A stretch of DNA of 58,424 bases from Bacteroidaceae bacterium (GTDB lineage Bacteria > Bacteroidota > Bacteroidia > Bacteroidales > Bacteroidaceae): the NCBI GenBank assembly GCA_017407905.1, contig JAFQVS010000064.1, forward strand, positions 1-58,424, given 5' to 3'. The notes beneath the pieces are model-generated. The model was not told where the DNA came from. It saw only the letters and a program-made list of their open reading frames with translations, and ran no database searches. How positions within the stretch are numbered: position 1 is the first letter of the stretch; each line of letters starts with the position of its first letter. Positions 6,567-14,245 of this stretch are shown piece after piece. Made by a program: the position numbers and the translations under genes.

Positions 6567-7991
6567 TTATTTGAATTTATCGACGCTGCTGAAGATGCGG
6601 TTCCAACGGATTTTTCCGTCGAACCAGCCTCTGTCCTCGTCGAGTGAGAGCCATATAAAGAGTGGCTTGCCCACAATGTGGTCTTCGGGCACAAAGCCCC
6701 AATAGCGCGAGTCGGCGCTGTTGTGTCGGTTGTCGCCCATCATCCAATAGTAGTCCATTTTGAATGTGTAGCAGTCGCTCTCTTTGTCGTTTATGAATAT
6801 TTTGCCATCTTTTACTTGTAGCTTGTTGCCTTCATAGACGGCGATGGGACGCTCGTAGATGGGTAGGTTTTCGAGGGTGAGGCGGATGCTCTCGCCGCGC
6901 TTGGGTATCCACACGGGGCCGTAGTTGTCGGCTGTCCATTTTGTGTAGCCGTTGAGCGGGTAGGTGTAGTCCTCGGGGTTTTTGAAGGGCTCTATCGAGG
7001 CTACTATTGTTGTGTAGCTCGAGAGTTTGCTGCGTGTAGCGTCGGTCAGAGGCAGGCAGTAGAGGCCGCCGCCGCAGTTGCCGTCCATAAGGTCTTTGCG
7101 GCTTATTCCAAGCTCGTGGCGCAGGCGCTCGGACATATTGCCTTTGAATTTCACCCAATAGTTGAATTGTACATTTTGGGGCTGAGGGCTCTTTTGTCCG
7201 TTGATGTAAATTTGTTTCTCTTTTATGGCGAGTGTGTCGCCGGGAAGGCCTACGCAGCGCTTTACGTAATTCTCGCGTCTATCGACGGGGCGCCACAGCT
7301 TGCGGCCGTATATGTGCGCATTTTGCTCGATGTATTTGCTTCCGGCGGCGTAGTAAAGGTCGTAAACGGCGCGTCGGCGTTCGGGGCTGAGGCTGTCCAT
7401 TGGCGGGGTGTTGGGGTAGTGCTCGGCGCCGATGAGGTAGCACTCCTTGTAGTAGTCTATCACTTGCGGATTGGTGGTGGCGGTGTCGCCTGCGGGGTAG
7501 TTGAACACGACAATGTCGCCGCGCTCAATATCCTCGAAGCCGGGCACGCGCTCGTAGTCCCATTGTATGGCGTCAATATAGCTCTTGCCGCCTGTTACGG
7601 GCATTGTGTGCTGTGTCAGAGGCATACTTAATGGGGTGTTGGGCTTACGCGCTCCGTAGTTGGCCTTGCTGACAAAAAGGTAGTCGCCCACGAGCAGCGA
7701 TTTTTCGAGCGACGAGGTGGGAATGACGTAATTCTGAAAAAAGAATTGGTTGACAAAATATACGGCCACAAGGGCAAAGACTATGGCGTCTATCCAGCTC
7801 ATTGCGGTGCGCAGCAGCTTGTTGGGCGAGTTTTTCCACCAGCCCCACGGGATGAATTTGGTGGTGTAGTTGTCTATTATGAATGGTACGACAATTAGTC
7901 CCAACCAACTTTTTACCCATAGGAGGAAAAGCAGATAGAGCGGCAGTGTTATTGAGAGTTTTATAAGGTCTTTGCGTGTGGGCTTTCTCAT
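6567..7991 (-). CDS. lepB: Signal peptidase I
   Basis: Signal peptidase I cleaves Sec signal peptides on the outer face of the inner membrane. The 474-residue protein has two N-terminal membrane segments (about residues 12-40 and 64-82). The catalytic motif VIPTSSLEKSLL puts the nucleophile at Ser94, and the general base Lys244 lies in YVKRCVGLPGD. The conserved box GDNRHNSADSRYWG is near the C-terminus. The family in other bacteria is about 320 residues; the long insertion between the motifs is normal in Bacteroidales. The gene lies in an operon after dapB (68 bp gap) and before wbqC. Confidence 0.96.
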   Translation of the reverse strand: MRKPTRKDLIKLSITLPLYLLFLLWVKSWLGLIVVPFIIDNYTTKFIPWGWWKNSPNKLLRTAMSWIDAIVFALVAVYFVNQFFFQNYVIPTSSLEKSLLVGDYLFVSKANYGARKPNTPLSMPLTQHTMPVTGGKSYIDAIQWDYERVPGFEDIERGDIVVFNYPAGDTATTNPQVIDYYKECYLIGAEHYPNTPPMDSLSPERRRAVYDLYYAAGSKYIEQNAHIYGRKLWRPVDRRENYVKRCVGLPGDTLAIKEKQIYINGQKSPQPQNVQFNYWVKFKGNMSERLRHELGISRKDLMDGNCGGGLYCLPLTDATRSKLSSYTTIVASIEPFKNPEDYTYPLNGYTKWTADNYGPVWIPKRGESIRLTLENLPIYERPIAVYEGNKLQVKDGKIFINDKESDCYTFKMDYYWMMGDNRHNSADSRYWGFVPEDHIVGKPLFIWLSLDEDRGWFDGKIRWNRIFSSVDKFK

Positions 7992-8059
7992 AATTTATCT
8001 GTTTTTATGGTGGAAACGCGCCTTGCGTCGCCTTTATTGTCTTTTGTGTGTTAACTTTT

Positions 8060-8815
8060 TTAAAAATCGAAAAGGTCTTTCATTCCTAAGAATCCGCTGT
8101 GTGTGTGCACATATTCGGCGGCAAGAACGGCGCCGAGTGCAAAGCCGTTGCGGTTTTTTGCATCGTGGGTGATGGTTATTGTGTCGGCCTCGGAGGTGTA
8201 CTCTACTGTGTGGATGCCGGGAACCTCGTCGCGGCGCACTGCGTTGATGCGCAGCTTGTCGTCGGCCGCCTCTTGGCCTTTTGTTACGCTGCCGTCGGGG
8301 TTGGTAACGTCGCCCAGAATCCACGAGCTTTTACGGTCGAGGTTCTCTACTATCGCCTCGCCCAGAGTGATGGCTGTGCCGCTGGGGGCGTCGAGCTTGT
8401 GAATGTGGTGTGTCTCTTCAATCTGTACGCTGTAAGCGGGGAAACGGTTCATTATCTTTGCAAGATAGCGGTTGACGGCCGAGAATATTGCAACGCCGAG
8501 GCTGAAATTGCTCGACCAAAAGAGGGTTTTTCCCTCCTCGCTGCACAGACGGCGCATCTCCTCGTCGTGGTTGTGAATCCATCCGGTGCTTCCGCTTACA
8601 ACCTTTACGCCGGCTCTCATTGCGTCGATGCAGTTGTTGTAGGCAACGGCGGGGGCTGTAAATTCTATTGCAACGTCGGCCGATGCAAATGTCGGGCCGT
8701 AAATGTCGTCTCTGTTCTCAATGTCTATTATTGACACAATCTCGTGTCCACGCTCAAGGGCAATTTTTTCGATTGTCTTGCCCATTTTTCCGTATCCTAT
8801 AAGTGCTATTTTCAT
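8060..8815 (-). CDS. dapB: 4-hydroxy-tetrahydrodipicolinate reductase
   Basis: DapB reduces 4-hydroxy-tetrahydrodipicolinate with NAD(P)H, giving tetrahydrodipicolinate for lysine and meso-diaminopimelate synthesis. The 251-residue protein has the N-terminal nucleotide-binding motif IGYGKMGKTIE. The catalytic/substrate region EETHHIHKLDAPSGTA contains the His pair and the Lys that polarise the substrate. SGSTGW, the dinucleotide-contact motif, is near residue 74. It is the first gene of the dapB-lepB-wbqC operon. Confidence 0.96.
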   Translation of the reverse strand: MKIALIGYGKMGKTIEKIALERGHEIVSIIDIENRDDIYGPTFASADVAIEFTAPAVAYNNCIDAMRAGVKVVSGSTGWIHNHDEEMRRLCSEEGKTLFWSSNFSLGVAIFSAVNRYLAKIMNRFPAYSVQIEETHHIHKLDAPSGTAITLGEAIVENLDRKSSWILGDVTNPDGSVTKGQEAADDKLRINAVRRDEVPGIHTVEYTSEADTITITHDAKNRNGFALGAVLAAEYVHTHSGFLGMKDLFDF

Positions 8816-9150
8816 ATTATGTTCTTTTATGCGGTGCGAAGATAGCGAATTATTTAGAATTTTTTTCTTATTCTTTTGTACGATTTTATTAAGAATTAGT
8901 GCTATTTTTGCGAGATTAACAATTTTATGTCATTGCCGACGCAAAATATTGACACACGCCTGCTGCACGCCGATGCGGCTTACTCAACTGTGTATGCTCT
9001 GCAAATTACCCTCTCCTGTGTATGTAAATATCAGATAATAAACAAATTGCACAGTTTTATTGCGCAATTTTGCCCTATTGGGTCAACTGCACCGCAGCTT
9101 GCAACCGACTTTTGCGTGTGATTATGAATGACATTTAATAAATTAACATT
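8816..9150. other. Divergent intergenic region with a possible gene remnant
   Basis: On the minus strand TATCTTCG (8837-8844) is a near-consensus -7 element for dapB. On the plus strand TATTTTTG (8903-8910) fits TAnnTTTG. An ATG at 8927 then reads about 15 residues (NIDTRLLHADAAYS) that resemble the start of Cys/Met-metabolism PLP enzymes before losing any meaning. It may be the stump of a deleted gene. The rest, up to the leucine-rich repeat gene, shows nothing recognisable. Confidence 0.35.
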
Positions 9151-10467
9151 ATGAAACAGAATTACTTAAAAGAGCTAATGACAGCCCTGTTGCTGCTCTG
9201 TTGCACAGCGGCAAGCGCCGCGGATTTTGAGGTTGATGGAATTTATTACAACATTTTATCCTCTGAGGATAAAACCGTTGAGGTAAGAAGCGGTAGCAAC
9301 AAATATACCGGCTCGGTAACAATCCCCGCGAGTGTTACTTATAATGGTGAAGCATACAGTGTAAAGAGCATCGGCAACAATGCGTTCAGAAGGTGGCACG
9401 GCCTTACAAGCATTGAAATTCCAAGCAGTGTAACAAGCATCGGCTCTTCTGCGTTTTATGATTGTGCTGCTCTTACAAGCATTGAAATTCCCTCGAGTGT
9501 AACAAGCATAGGCAATAGTGCGTTCAATCGTTGCGCCGGCCTTACAAGCATTGTAATTCCCTCGAGTATAACAAGCATCGGCAACTATGCGTTCGCTTAT
9601 TGCACCGGCCTTACAAGCATTGTTGTCGATGAGGGAAATACCATTTATGATAGTCGAGGTAATTGTAATGCCATTATTAAGACTGCATCAAATACTTTGA
9701 TTTTAGGTTGTAAAAATACTATTATTCCCGAGGGTGTTACAAGCATAGGTAATCATGCGTTCCATGATTGCACCAGCCTTACAAGCATTGTAATTCCTGA
9801 GGGTGTTACAAGCATAGGCGCGGCTGCGTTCTTTGGTTGCGACGGCCTTACAAGCATCGAGATTCCCGCGAGTGTAACAAGCATCGGCGACTATGTGTTC
9901 TATTCTTGCGACGGCCTTACAAGCATCGAGATTCCTGCGAGTGTAACAAGCATCGCTGAGTATGCGTTCAATGGTTGCACCGGCCTTACAAGCATTGTCG
10001 TGGATGAGGGAAATACCGTTTATGATAGTCGAGGTAATTGTAATGCCATTATTGAGACTGCATCAAATACCTTGATTGTGGGTTGTAAAAATACTATTAT
10101 TCCCTCGGGTGTAGCAAGTATCGGTAGTGGTGCATTCGAAGATTGCGACGCCCTTACAAGCATTGAGATTCCTGCGAGTGTAACAAGCATCGGTTACGCT
10201 GCGTTTTCTGGTTGCAGCGGCCTGACAAGCGTTGAAATTCCAAGCAGTGTAACAAGCATAGGTATTTGGGCGTTCTGGGGTTGCACCGGCCTTACAAGCA
10301 TTACTTCGCACATCGCAGCCGAGAATCTGTTTGCGCCCGGCAACAATGCCTTTAGTCGCGTAAATAAAAGTGCTTGTACCCTTTACGTGCCCGCAGGTGC
10401 CAAGGAGGCTTACGCTGCAATGGAACAGTGGAAAGATTTTAAAAACATTGTAGAATTTGAGCTCTGA
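9151..10467 (+). CDS. BspA-like leucine-rich repeat secreted protein, frameshifted at 3' end
   Basis: A 438-residue secreted protein with a signal peptide (LMTALLLLCCTAASAA) and then roughly thirteen leucine-rich repeats of the BspA/TpLRR type, each about 23 residues with the pattern LTSIEIPSSVTSIGxxAFxxC. Two copies of a longer insert (VVDEGNTIYDSRGNCNAII) interrupt the repeat series near residues 157 and 282. Such proteins sit on the cell surface and bind host or bacterial partners. Translation ends at 10467, but the sequence continues in the +1 frame into a typical C-terminal sorting tail (10466-10609). One inserted base near 10465 would explain this, so the anchor or export signal is lost unless the frame is restored. 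Confidence 0.85.
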   Translation: MKQNYLKELMTALLLLCCTAASAADFEVDGIYYNILSSEDKTVEVRSGSNKYTGSVTIPASVTYNGEAYSVKSIGNNAFRRWHGLTSIEIPSSVTSIGSSAFYDCAALTSIEIPSSVTSIGNSAFNRCAGLTSIVIPSSITSIGNYAFAYCTGLTSIVVDEGNTIYDSRGNCNAIIKTASNTLILGCKNTIIPEGVTSIGNHAFHDCTSLTSIVIPEGVTSIGAAAFFGCDGLTSIEIPASVTSIGDYVFYSCDGLTSIEIPASVTSIAEYAFNGCTGLTSIVVDEGNTVYDSRGNCNAIIETASNTLIVGCKNTIIPSGVASIGSGAFEDCDALTSIEIPASVTSIGYAAFSGCSGLTSVEIPSSVTSIGIWAFWGCTGLTSITSHIAAENLFAPGNNAFSRVNKSACTLYVPAGAKEAYAAMEQWKDFKNIVEFEL

Positions 10468-10609
10468 TGGAAGCGACGCAACAGCCATCGAGAGTGTGGA
10501 GACAGAGTGCGCTGCCCCCGCTGTTTACTACGACCTCAGCGGCCGCCGTGTAGAGAATCCCGAGAAGGGCATCTACATTGTGAACGGACGTAAGGTTTTT
10601 ATTAAGTAA
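10466..10609 (+). pseudogene. Out-of-frame C-terminal sorting tail of the leucine-rich repeat protein
   Basis: In the frame shifted by +1 the 47 codons after the stop read DGSDATAIESVE, then YYDLSGRRVENPEKGIYIV, then NGRKVFIK and a stop. This is the usual short C-terminal domain of type IX-secreted proteins in Prevotella-like bacteria. It has no start of its own and is clearly the lost end of the preceding gene. Confidence 0.8.
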
Positions 10610-11319
10610 CTATAATAATTATTTATAGCGTAGAGGCTGAGTGAAAACTGCTCCTCTTTTTTGTAATAAAGAGGAGCTCCCCAGCGGGGTGAGGAGTTAA
10701 AATAACCACAAATAACATTATTTATAAACACAATCGAACTCCTCAGACGCTACGCGCCAGCTCCTCTTTGTCGAAAGAGGAGCGAAAATAACACTCCTAA
10801 CAAATTAAACACACACAGAAAGTACCGCTCCTCTTTTTTGTAATAAAGAGGAGCTCCCGAGCGGGGTGAGGAGTTAAAACAACCACAAGCAACATTATTT
10901 TTGATGCACAATCGAACTCCTCAGCCGCTGCGCGCCAGCTCCTCTTTCGACAAAGAGGAGCAATAATAACACTCCTAACAATTTAAACACAAACAGAAAA
11001 CACAGCTCCTCTTTTTTGTAATAAAGAGGAGCTCCCTGGCGGGGTGAGGAGTTAAAACAATCACAAACAACATTTTTTATAAATACTTATGCAGCTATTC
11101 TCTCTTTCATTTTATACTTTTGACCTTACTTTTTTTTGGAAAAAAGTAAGCAAAAAAACTGCACCTAAAGAAATTGTCGCTGGGCCTCTTCCCCCCCCTG
11201 AGTTAAAAACTTTTAAAAATTCCGAAATAATTTGCATAAAAAATTGTAACCTTTCGCATCGAGCCGACGTCTTATAGGTACAGAACAAAAATTATTAACC
11301 ACACAAAAAAAAGAAAGAA
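10610..11319. other. Intergenic region filled with palindromic repeats
   Basis: About 430 bases of tandem repeat (10650-11080), then an AT-rich stretch up to the next gene with a run of C at about 11191-11199. A short open frame at 11089-11277 has no protein-like features. Confidence 0.6.
10650..11080. repeat. 177-bp tandem repeat with internal palindromes, 2.4 copies
   Basis: Units begin at 10650, 10827 and 11005; the first two are 177 and 178 bp and the third is truncated after about 75 bp. Each opens with GCTCCTCTTTTTT, a short loop and AGAGGAGC (a stem-loop), continues with GCGGGGTGAGGAGTT, and later contains a second block where AACTCCTCAG pairs back to the earlier GTGAGGAGTT, and GCTCCTCTTT pairs with AAAGAGGAGC. 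Each unit can therefore fold into a multi-branched structure. Spacers between palindromes vary more than the stems. Confidence 0.85.
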
Positions 11320-12006
11320 ATGAAAAATCTACTCAAAATCATCATCGTAACACTTATGTTCGTTACACTGCTGCCCGTCCAATCGCAAGCACAACAATAT
11401 AGCGAAAGCCAAATTATGCAAATGGTCGAGAATGGAACCCTCAGTAGCACAATTATCGAAAATATGATTAAACAAGAGATGGAAACCGAAAATTATATAC
11501 TGAGAGAGGAGCAAAGAAGAATTGACAGAAGTATTGAAGTTACATACATTACAGTAATTACACTGCTTGTGATAGTGTCAATAATAGTGCTCATAGTAAT
11601 ATATTTCCGCAATCTTGCCAAGAAAGACGCCCGCGAAAAGGAATATTTGATAACCCTCGTTGACAAAGGCGCAATCGCCGACGCCAACAACGAGAATCTG
11701 CAAACGATAATAAACGCAAAAAAAGAGAAGATAATTACCGCGCAGAATAAATTCCTAACAGACAGCACCCTGCTTGCAATAGGCTTTGCGGTGATGTTTT
11801 ACTCATTTACCGGCGGCGGACATATTGATGAATTTATTCTACTCATAGCCATAATCCTATTCTTCTCGGGGCTGCTGCGCCTTATTATACGCACGGTATT
11901 TCTTATAATAGAGACAATAAAAAACCGCCGCCGAGTGCAGGCAGCAAACAGCAACAACGAACCAATTGAAGTAAAAAATAACGACACACAAGAGGAGCAA
12001 CAATGA
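11320..12006 (+). CDS. Membrane protein, DUF6249-like, upstream of a sigma factor
   Basis: A 228-residue envelope protein with a signal peptide (MKNLLKIIIVTLMFVTLLPV...QAQ), a periplasmic stretch, a membrane helix near residues 77-96 (VITLLVIVSIIVLIVIYFRN), a cytoplasmic helical linker (REKEYLITLVDKGAI), and two further membrane helices near 147-163 and 170-197. The tail is charged (EVKNNDTQEEQQ). The layout fits the DUF6249 family of Bacteroidetes, which is commonly encoded next to an ECF sigma factor. Its stop overlaps the sigma factor start (ATGA). A role in signal sensing or anti-sigma control is plausible from context but not shown. Confidence 0.7.
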   Translation: MKNLLKIIIVTLMFVTLLPVQSQAQQYSESQIMQMVENGTLSSTIIENMIKQEMETENYILREEQRRIDRSIEVTYITVITLLVIVSIIVLIVIYFRNLAKKDAREKEYLITLVDKGAIADANNENLQTIINAKKEKIITAQNKFLTDSTLLAIGFAVMFYSFTGGGHIDEFILLIAIILFFSGLLRLIIRTVFLIIETIKNRRRVQAANSNNEPIEVKNNDTQEEQQ

Positions 12007-12491
12007 AAAACCCCGAAGATATTCTGTGGGTAACAAGGGTGCTTCTTTTTAACGACAACAGAGCCTACACGCATCTGATGGATAAATATCTGCCGCACGT
12101 GCACCGATATTTTCTTATTCTGACAAAGGGCAACAGTGCTGTGAGCGACGACCTTACGCAAGAGACATTCATAAAAGTGTGGCAAGGGCTCGGAGGCTTC
12201 AAGCAGATTACGTCGCTGCAAAATTGGATTCTAAAAATTGCCTTCAACACCTTTGTAAGCTATGCGCGAAAGGAGAAAAAAGAGGTTTTTTTGGAACCGC
12301 TCGACGACGAGGCAAAAGCATACGAAATTGCCGACGACGAAGCACCCCAACCACCCGACGAGGATGCGCTGCACCGTGCCATCTATCGGCTCGGCACAAA
12401 AGAGCGAGAGTGTGTAACGCTATTTTACCTCGAAGAGAAAAAGATAAAAGAGATTGTAAAAATAACCGGTTACTCCGAGGGCAGCATATAA
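12003..12491 (+). CDS. ECF-type RNA polymerase sigma factor, truncated by a nonsense codon
   Basis: The 162-residue product has a sigma-70 region 2 (YLPHVHRYFLILTKGN, DDLTQETFIKVWQG, SLQNWILKIAFNTF) and most of region 4 (LGTKERECVTLFYLEEKKIK). Translation stops at TAA (12489-12491) in the middle of the helix-turn-helix: GYSEGSI is followed by the stop, and the next 17 codons read AYLSRARGNLQKILKIE in the same frame. The stop occupies the place of the usual Lys (AAA to TAA). The missing part includes the DNA-recognition helix for the -35 element. The ancestral stop (12543-12545) overlaps the next ATG, confirming the original operon structure. The protein is probably inactive or altered. Confidence 0.85.
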   Translation: MKNPEDILWVTRVLLFNDNRAYTHLMDKYLPHVHRYFLILTKGNSAVSDDLTQETFIKVWQGLGGFKQITSLQNWILKIAFNTFVSYARKEKKEVFLEPLDDEAKAYEIADDEAPQPPDEDALHRAIYRLGTKERECVTLFYLEEKKIKEIVKITGYSEGSI

Positions 12492-12545
12492 GCCTATCTG
12501 TCGCGCGCACGAGGCAACCTTCAAAAAATACTCAAAATAGAATGA
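12492..12545 (+). pseudogene. Detached C-terminus of the sigma factor
   Basis: Seventeen codons and a TGA, in frame with the upstream sigma gene and beyond its premature TAA. The sequence is the expected end of region 4.2 (YLSRARGNLQKIL). It would be translated only by stop-codon readthrough or suppression. Confidence 0.75.
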
Positions 12546-12931
12546 AAGAGCGAGACAAAATAATATCCGAGGCACTGAACAAGAGCTTCGCACCCGATGA
12601 GAAAAAAATCCACGAGCTTCGCCTCGGGATTCAAAGGCAGCTGCCGCCGCGTCGTCGCACAAACATATTTGTGCTTGTAACCCTTGCAGCCTCAAGCACG
12701 CTGACAACCCTTTTTATGCTTGTGCAGTGGAGCAACATAAAAACAATACTCGAAAAATTGCAGAGTATCGCAACCGCCCCCATTGCCGACAAAGGCGACA
12801 CTATAATGTATATATTAGGAGTGATTATTGTAAGCTACATAATAATATGGCAGATATTCAGTCTTATAGACGACTACCACTCAATAAAAAACGAGGATAA
12901 TCTCAGACAGATTCTCGGCCACCGAGAATAA
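12542..12931 (+). CDS. Small two-helix membrane protein, third gene of the sigma cassette
   Basis: The start chosen is the ATG at 12542, which overlaps the ancestral sigma stop (ATGA); a longer upstream extension in this frame is only a shadow of the sigma gene. The 129-residue protein has a charged N-terminal helix (residues 1-38, MKERDKIISEALNKSF...RRRT), a membrane helix near 42-63, a short loop and a second membrane helix near 88-107, and a charged tail (HSIKNEDNLRQILG). The arrangement resembles small anti-sigma-type membrane proteins, but no family was recognised. Confidence 0.7.
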   Translation: MKERDKIISEALNKSFAPDEKKIHELRLGIQRQLPPRRRTNIFVLVTLAASSTLTTLFMLVQWSNIKTILEKLQSIATAPIADKGDTIMYILGVIIVSYIIIWQIFSLIDDYHSIKNEDNLRQILGHRE

Positions 12932-12945
12932 ACTACCCTACTCAT

Positions 12946-13015
12946 TTTCAACTTACAAAAGAAACGACTATCTTTGCACCGCTTTTCCATTAAAAAGGAA
13001 AAGCGGTGCAAAGAT
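12946..13015 (+). promoter_or_regulatory. ychF promoter overlapped by a 19-bp palindrome
   Basis: TTTC (12946-12949), 19 bases, then TATCTTTG (12969-12976) is a good Bacteroidales promoter. A perfect 19-bp inverted repeat (ATCTTTGCACCGCTTTTCC at 12970-12988, complement at 12997-13015) covers the -7 element and start region. The hairpin may terminate the upstream sigma-cassette transcript, act as an operator, or form in the start of the ychF leader. Confidence 0.5.
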
Positions 13016-13128
13016 TTATTAACAAAGAAGATGCAACAGTTTCCCGCGCACAATTAAGGCGGGAAAAAATTTAGAAGCTGCCCGACAGCCTCTCTTACAG
13101 CATCTAAGAAACAACAGATTATAAAAAT

Positions 13129-14232
13129 ATGGCTCTTAAAGCAGGAATTGTAGGCCTACCGAATGTAGGAAAATCGACACTCTTCAACTGTCTCTCAAGC
13201 GCAAAGGCTCAGGCAGCAAATTTTCCATTCTGCACAATTGATGCACAGATGGGACAGATTACCGTCCCCGACGAGAGACTCAACAAGCTGGCCGAGCTTG
13301 TTCACCCCGGACGCATCGTGCCCGCAACGTGCGACATTGTAGATATTGCAGGCCTTGTAAAAGGCGCCAGCAAAGGCGAGGGATTGGGCAACCAATTTTT
13401 GGGTAACATACGCGAGACTGATGCCATTATCCACGTACTGCGCTGCTTCGACAACGACAATATTGTACACGTCGATGGCTCGGTTGACCCCGTGCGCGAC
13501 AAAGAGATTATCGACATTGAGCTTCAGCTGAAAGACCTTGAGACTGTCGAGAATCGCATAAAGCGAGTGGAAAAGCAGGCTCGCGTGGGCGGCGACAAGC
13601 AAGCAAAATTAGAGTACGAGGTGCTTATGCGCTACAAAGAGGCTCTTGAGGCCGGAAAATCGGCTCGCACCGTTGTGTTCGACACCGACGACGAGCAGCA
13701 GGCAGCAAAAAACCTCTTCCTGCTCACCTCGAAGCCCGTGCTCTACGTGTGCAACGTCGATGACACCTCGGCAGCCTCGGGCAACAAATATGTCGATGCA
13801 GTGCGCGAGGCCATAAAGGACGAGAATGCCGAGCTGCTGATTATCTCGGCACAGACCGAGTCGGACATTGCCGAGCTCGAAAGCTACGAAGAGAAACAAA
13901 TGTTCCTCGAAGATATGGGCCTCAGCGAGTCGGGTTGCGACCGTCTGATTAAGGCCATATACAGCCTCTTGAACCTTCAGACATTTATCACCGCGGGCGA
14001 GATGGAGGTTAAGGCGTGGACTTTCCGCAAAGGGTGGAAGGCACCGCAATGTGCAGGCGTCATACACACCGACTTTGAGAAGGGCTTTATCCGCGCCGAG
14101 GTTATAAAATACGACGATTATATTGCGCTGGGCTCCGAGGCCGCCGTAAAAGAGGCCGGAAAAATGGGCGTCGAGGGCAAGGAGTATGTTGTGCAGGATG
14201 GCGACATAATGCACTTCCGTTTCAACGTATAA
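13129..14232 (+). CDS. ychF: Ribosome-binding ATPase of the YchF/Obg family
   Basis: YchF is a universally conserved P-loop protein that prefers ATP over GTP and binds the ribosome. The 367-residue protein has the G1 motif GLPNVGKSTLFN (residues 9-20), G2/G3 with TCDIVDIAGLVKGASKGEG, a coiled-coil insertion around residues 130-175, the non-canonical G4-like NVDD in VLYVCNVDD, and the C-terminal TGS domain (TFRKGWKAPQCAGVIHTDF...DIMHFRFNV). Length is standard. It is followed 13 bp later by lgt, probably on the same transcript. Confidence 0.96.
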   Translation: MALKAGIVGLPNVGKSTLFNCLSSAKAQAANFPFCTIDAQMGQITVPDERLNKLAELVHPGRIVPATCDIVDIAGLVKGASKGEGLGNQFLGNIRETDAIIHVLRCFDNDNIVHVDGSVDPVRDKEIIDIELQLKDLETVENRIKRVEKQARVGGDKQAKLEYEVLMRYKEALEAGKSARTVVFDTDDEQQAAKNLFLLTSKPVLYVCNVDDTSAASGNKYVDAVREAIKDENAELLIISAQTESDIAELESYEEKQMFLEDMGLSESGCDRLIKAIYSLLNLQTFITAGEMEVKAWTFRKGWKAPQCAGVIHTDFEKGFIRAEVIKYDDYIALGSEAAVKEAGKMGVEGKEYVVQDGDIMHFRFNV

Positions 14233-14245
14233 GCATTTGATAATA

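Noticed and set aside
8927..9121. 64-codon plus-strand frame before the leucine-rich repeat gene
   Set aside because: Only the first 15 or so residues look protein-like; kept as a possible remnant, not as a gene.
10650..11080. CRISPR array
   Set aside because: Units are about 177 bp, there are only 2.4 copies, and no short repeats with unique spacers or cas genes are present.
11089..11277. 62-codon plus-strand frame downstream of the tandem repeat
   Set aside because: Low complexity and T/A-rich, with no signal, domain or ribosome-site support.
12096..12101. Other CACGTG words (also 30700, 48056 and 53086) as parS sites
   Set aside because: They lack the TGTT/AACA arms and lie inside coding sequence.
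12179..12541. Upstream extension of the small membrane protein to 250 residues
   Set aside because: The added part is the sigma factor read in another frame; the ATG at 12542 overlaps the ancestral sigma stop as expected.
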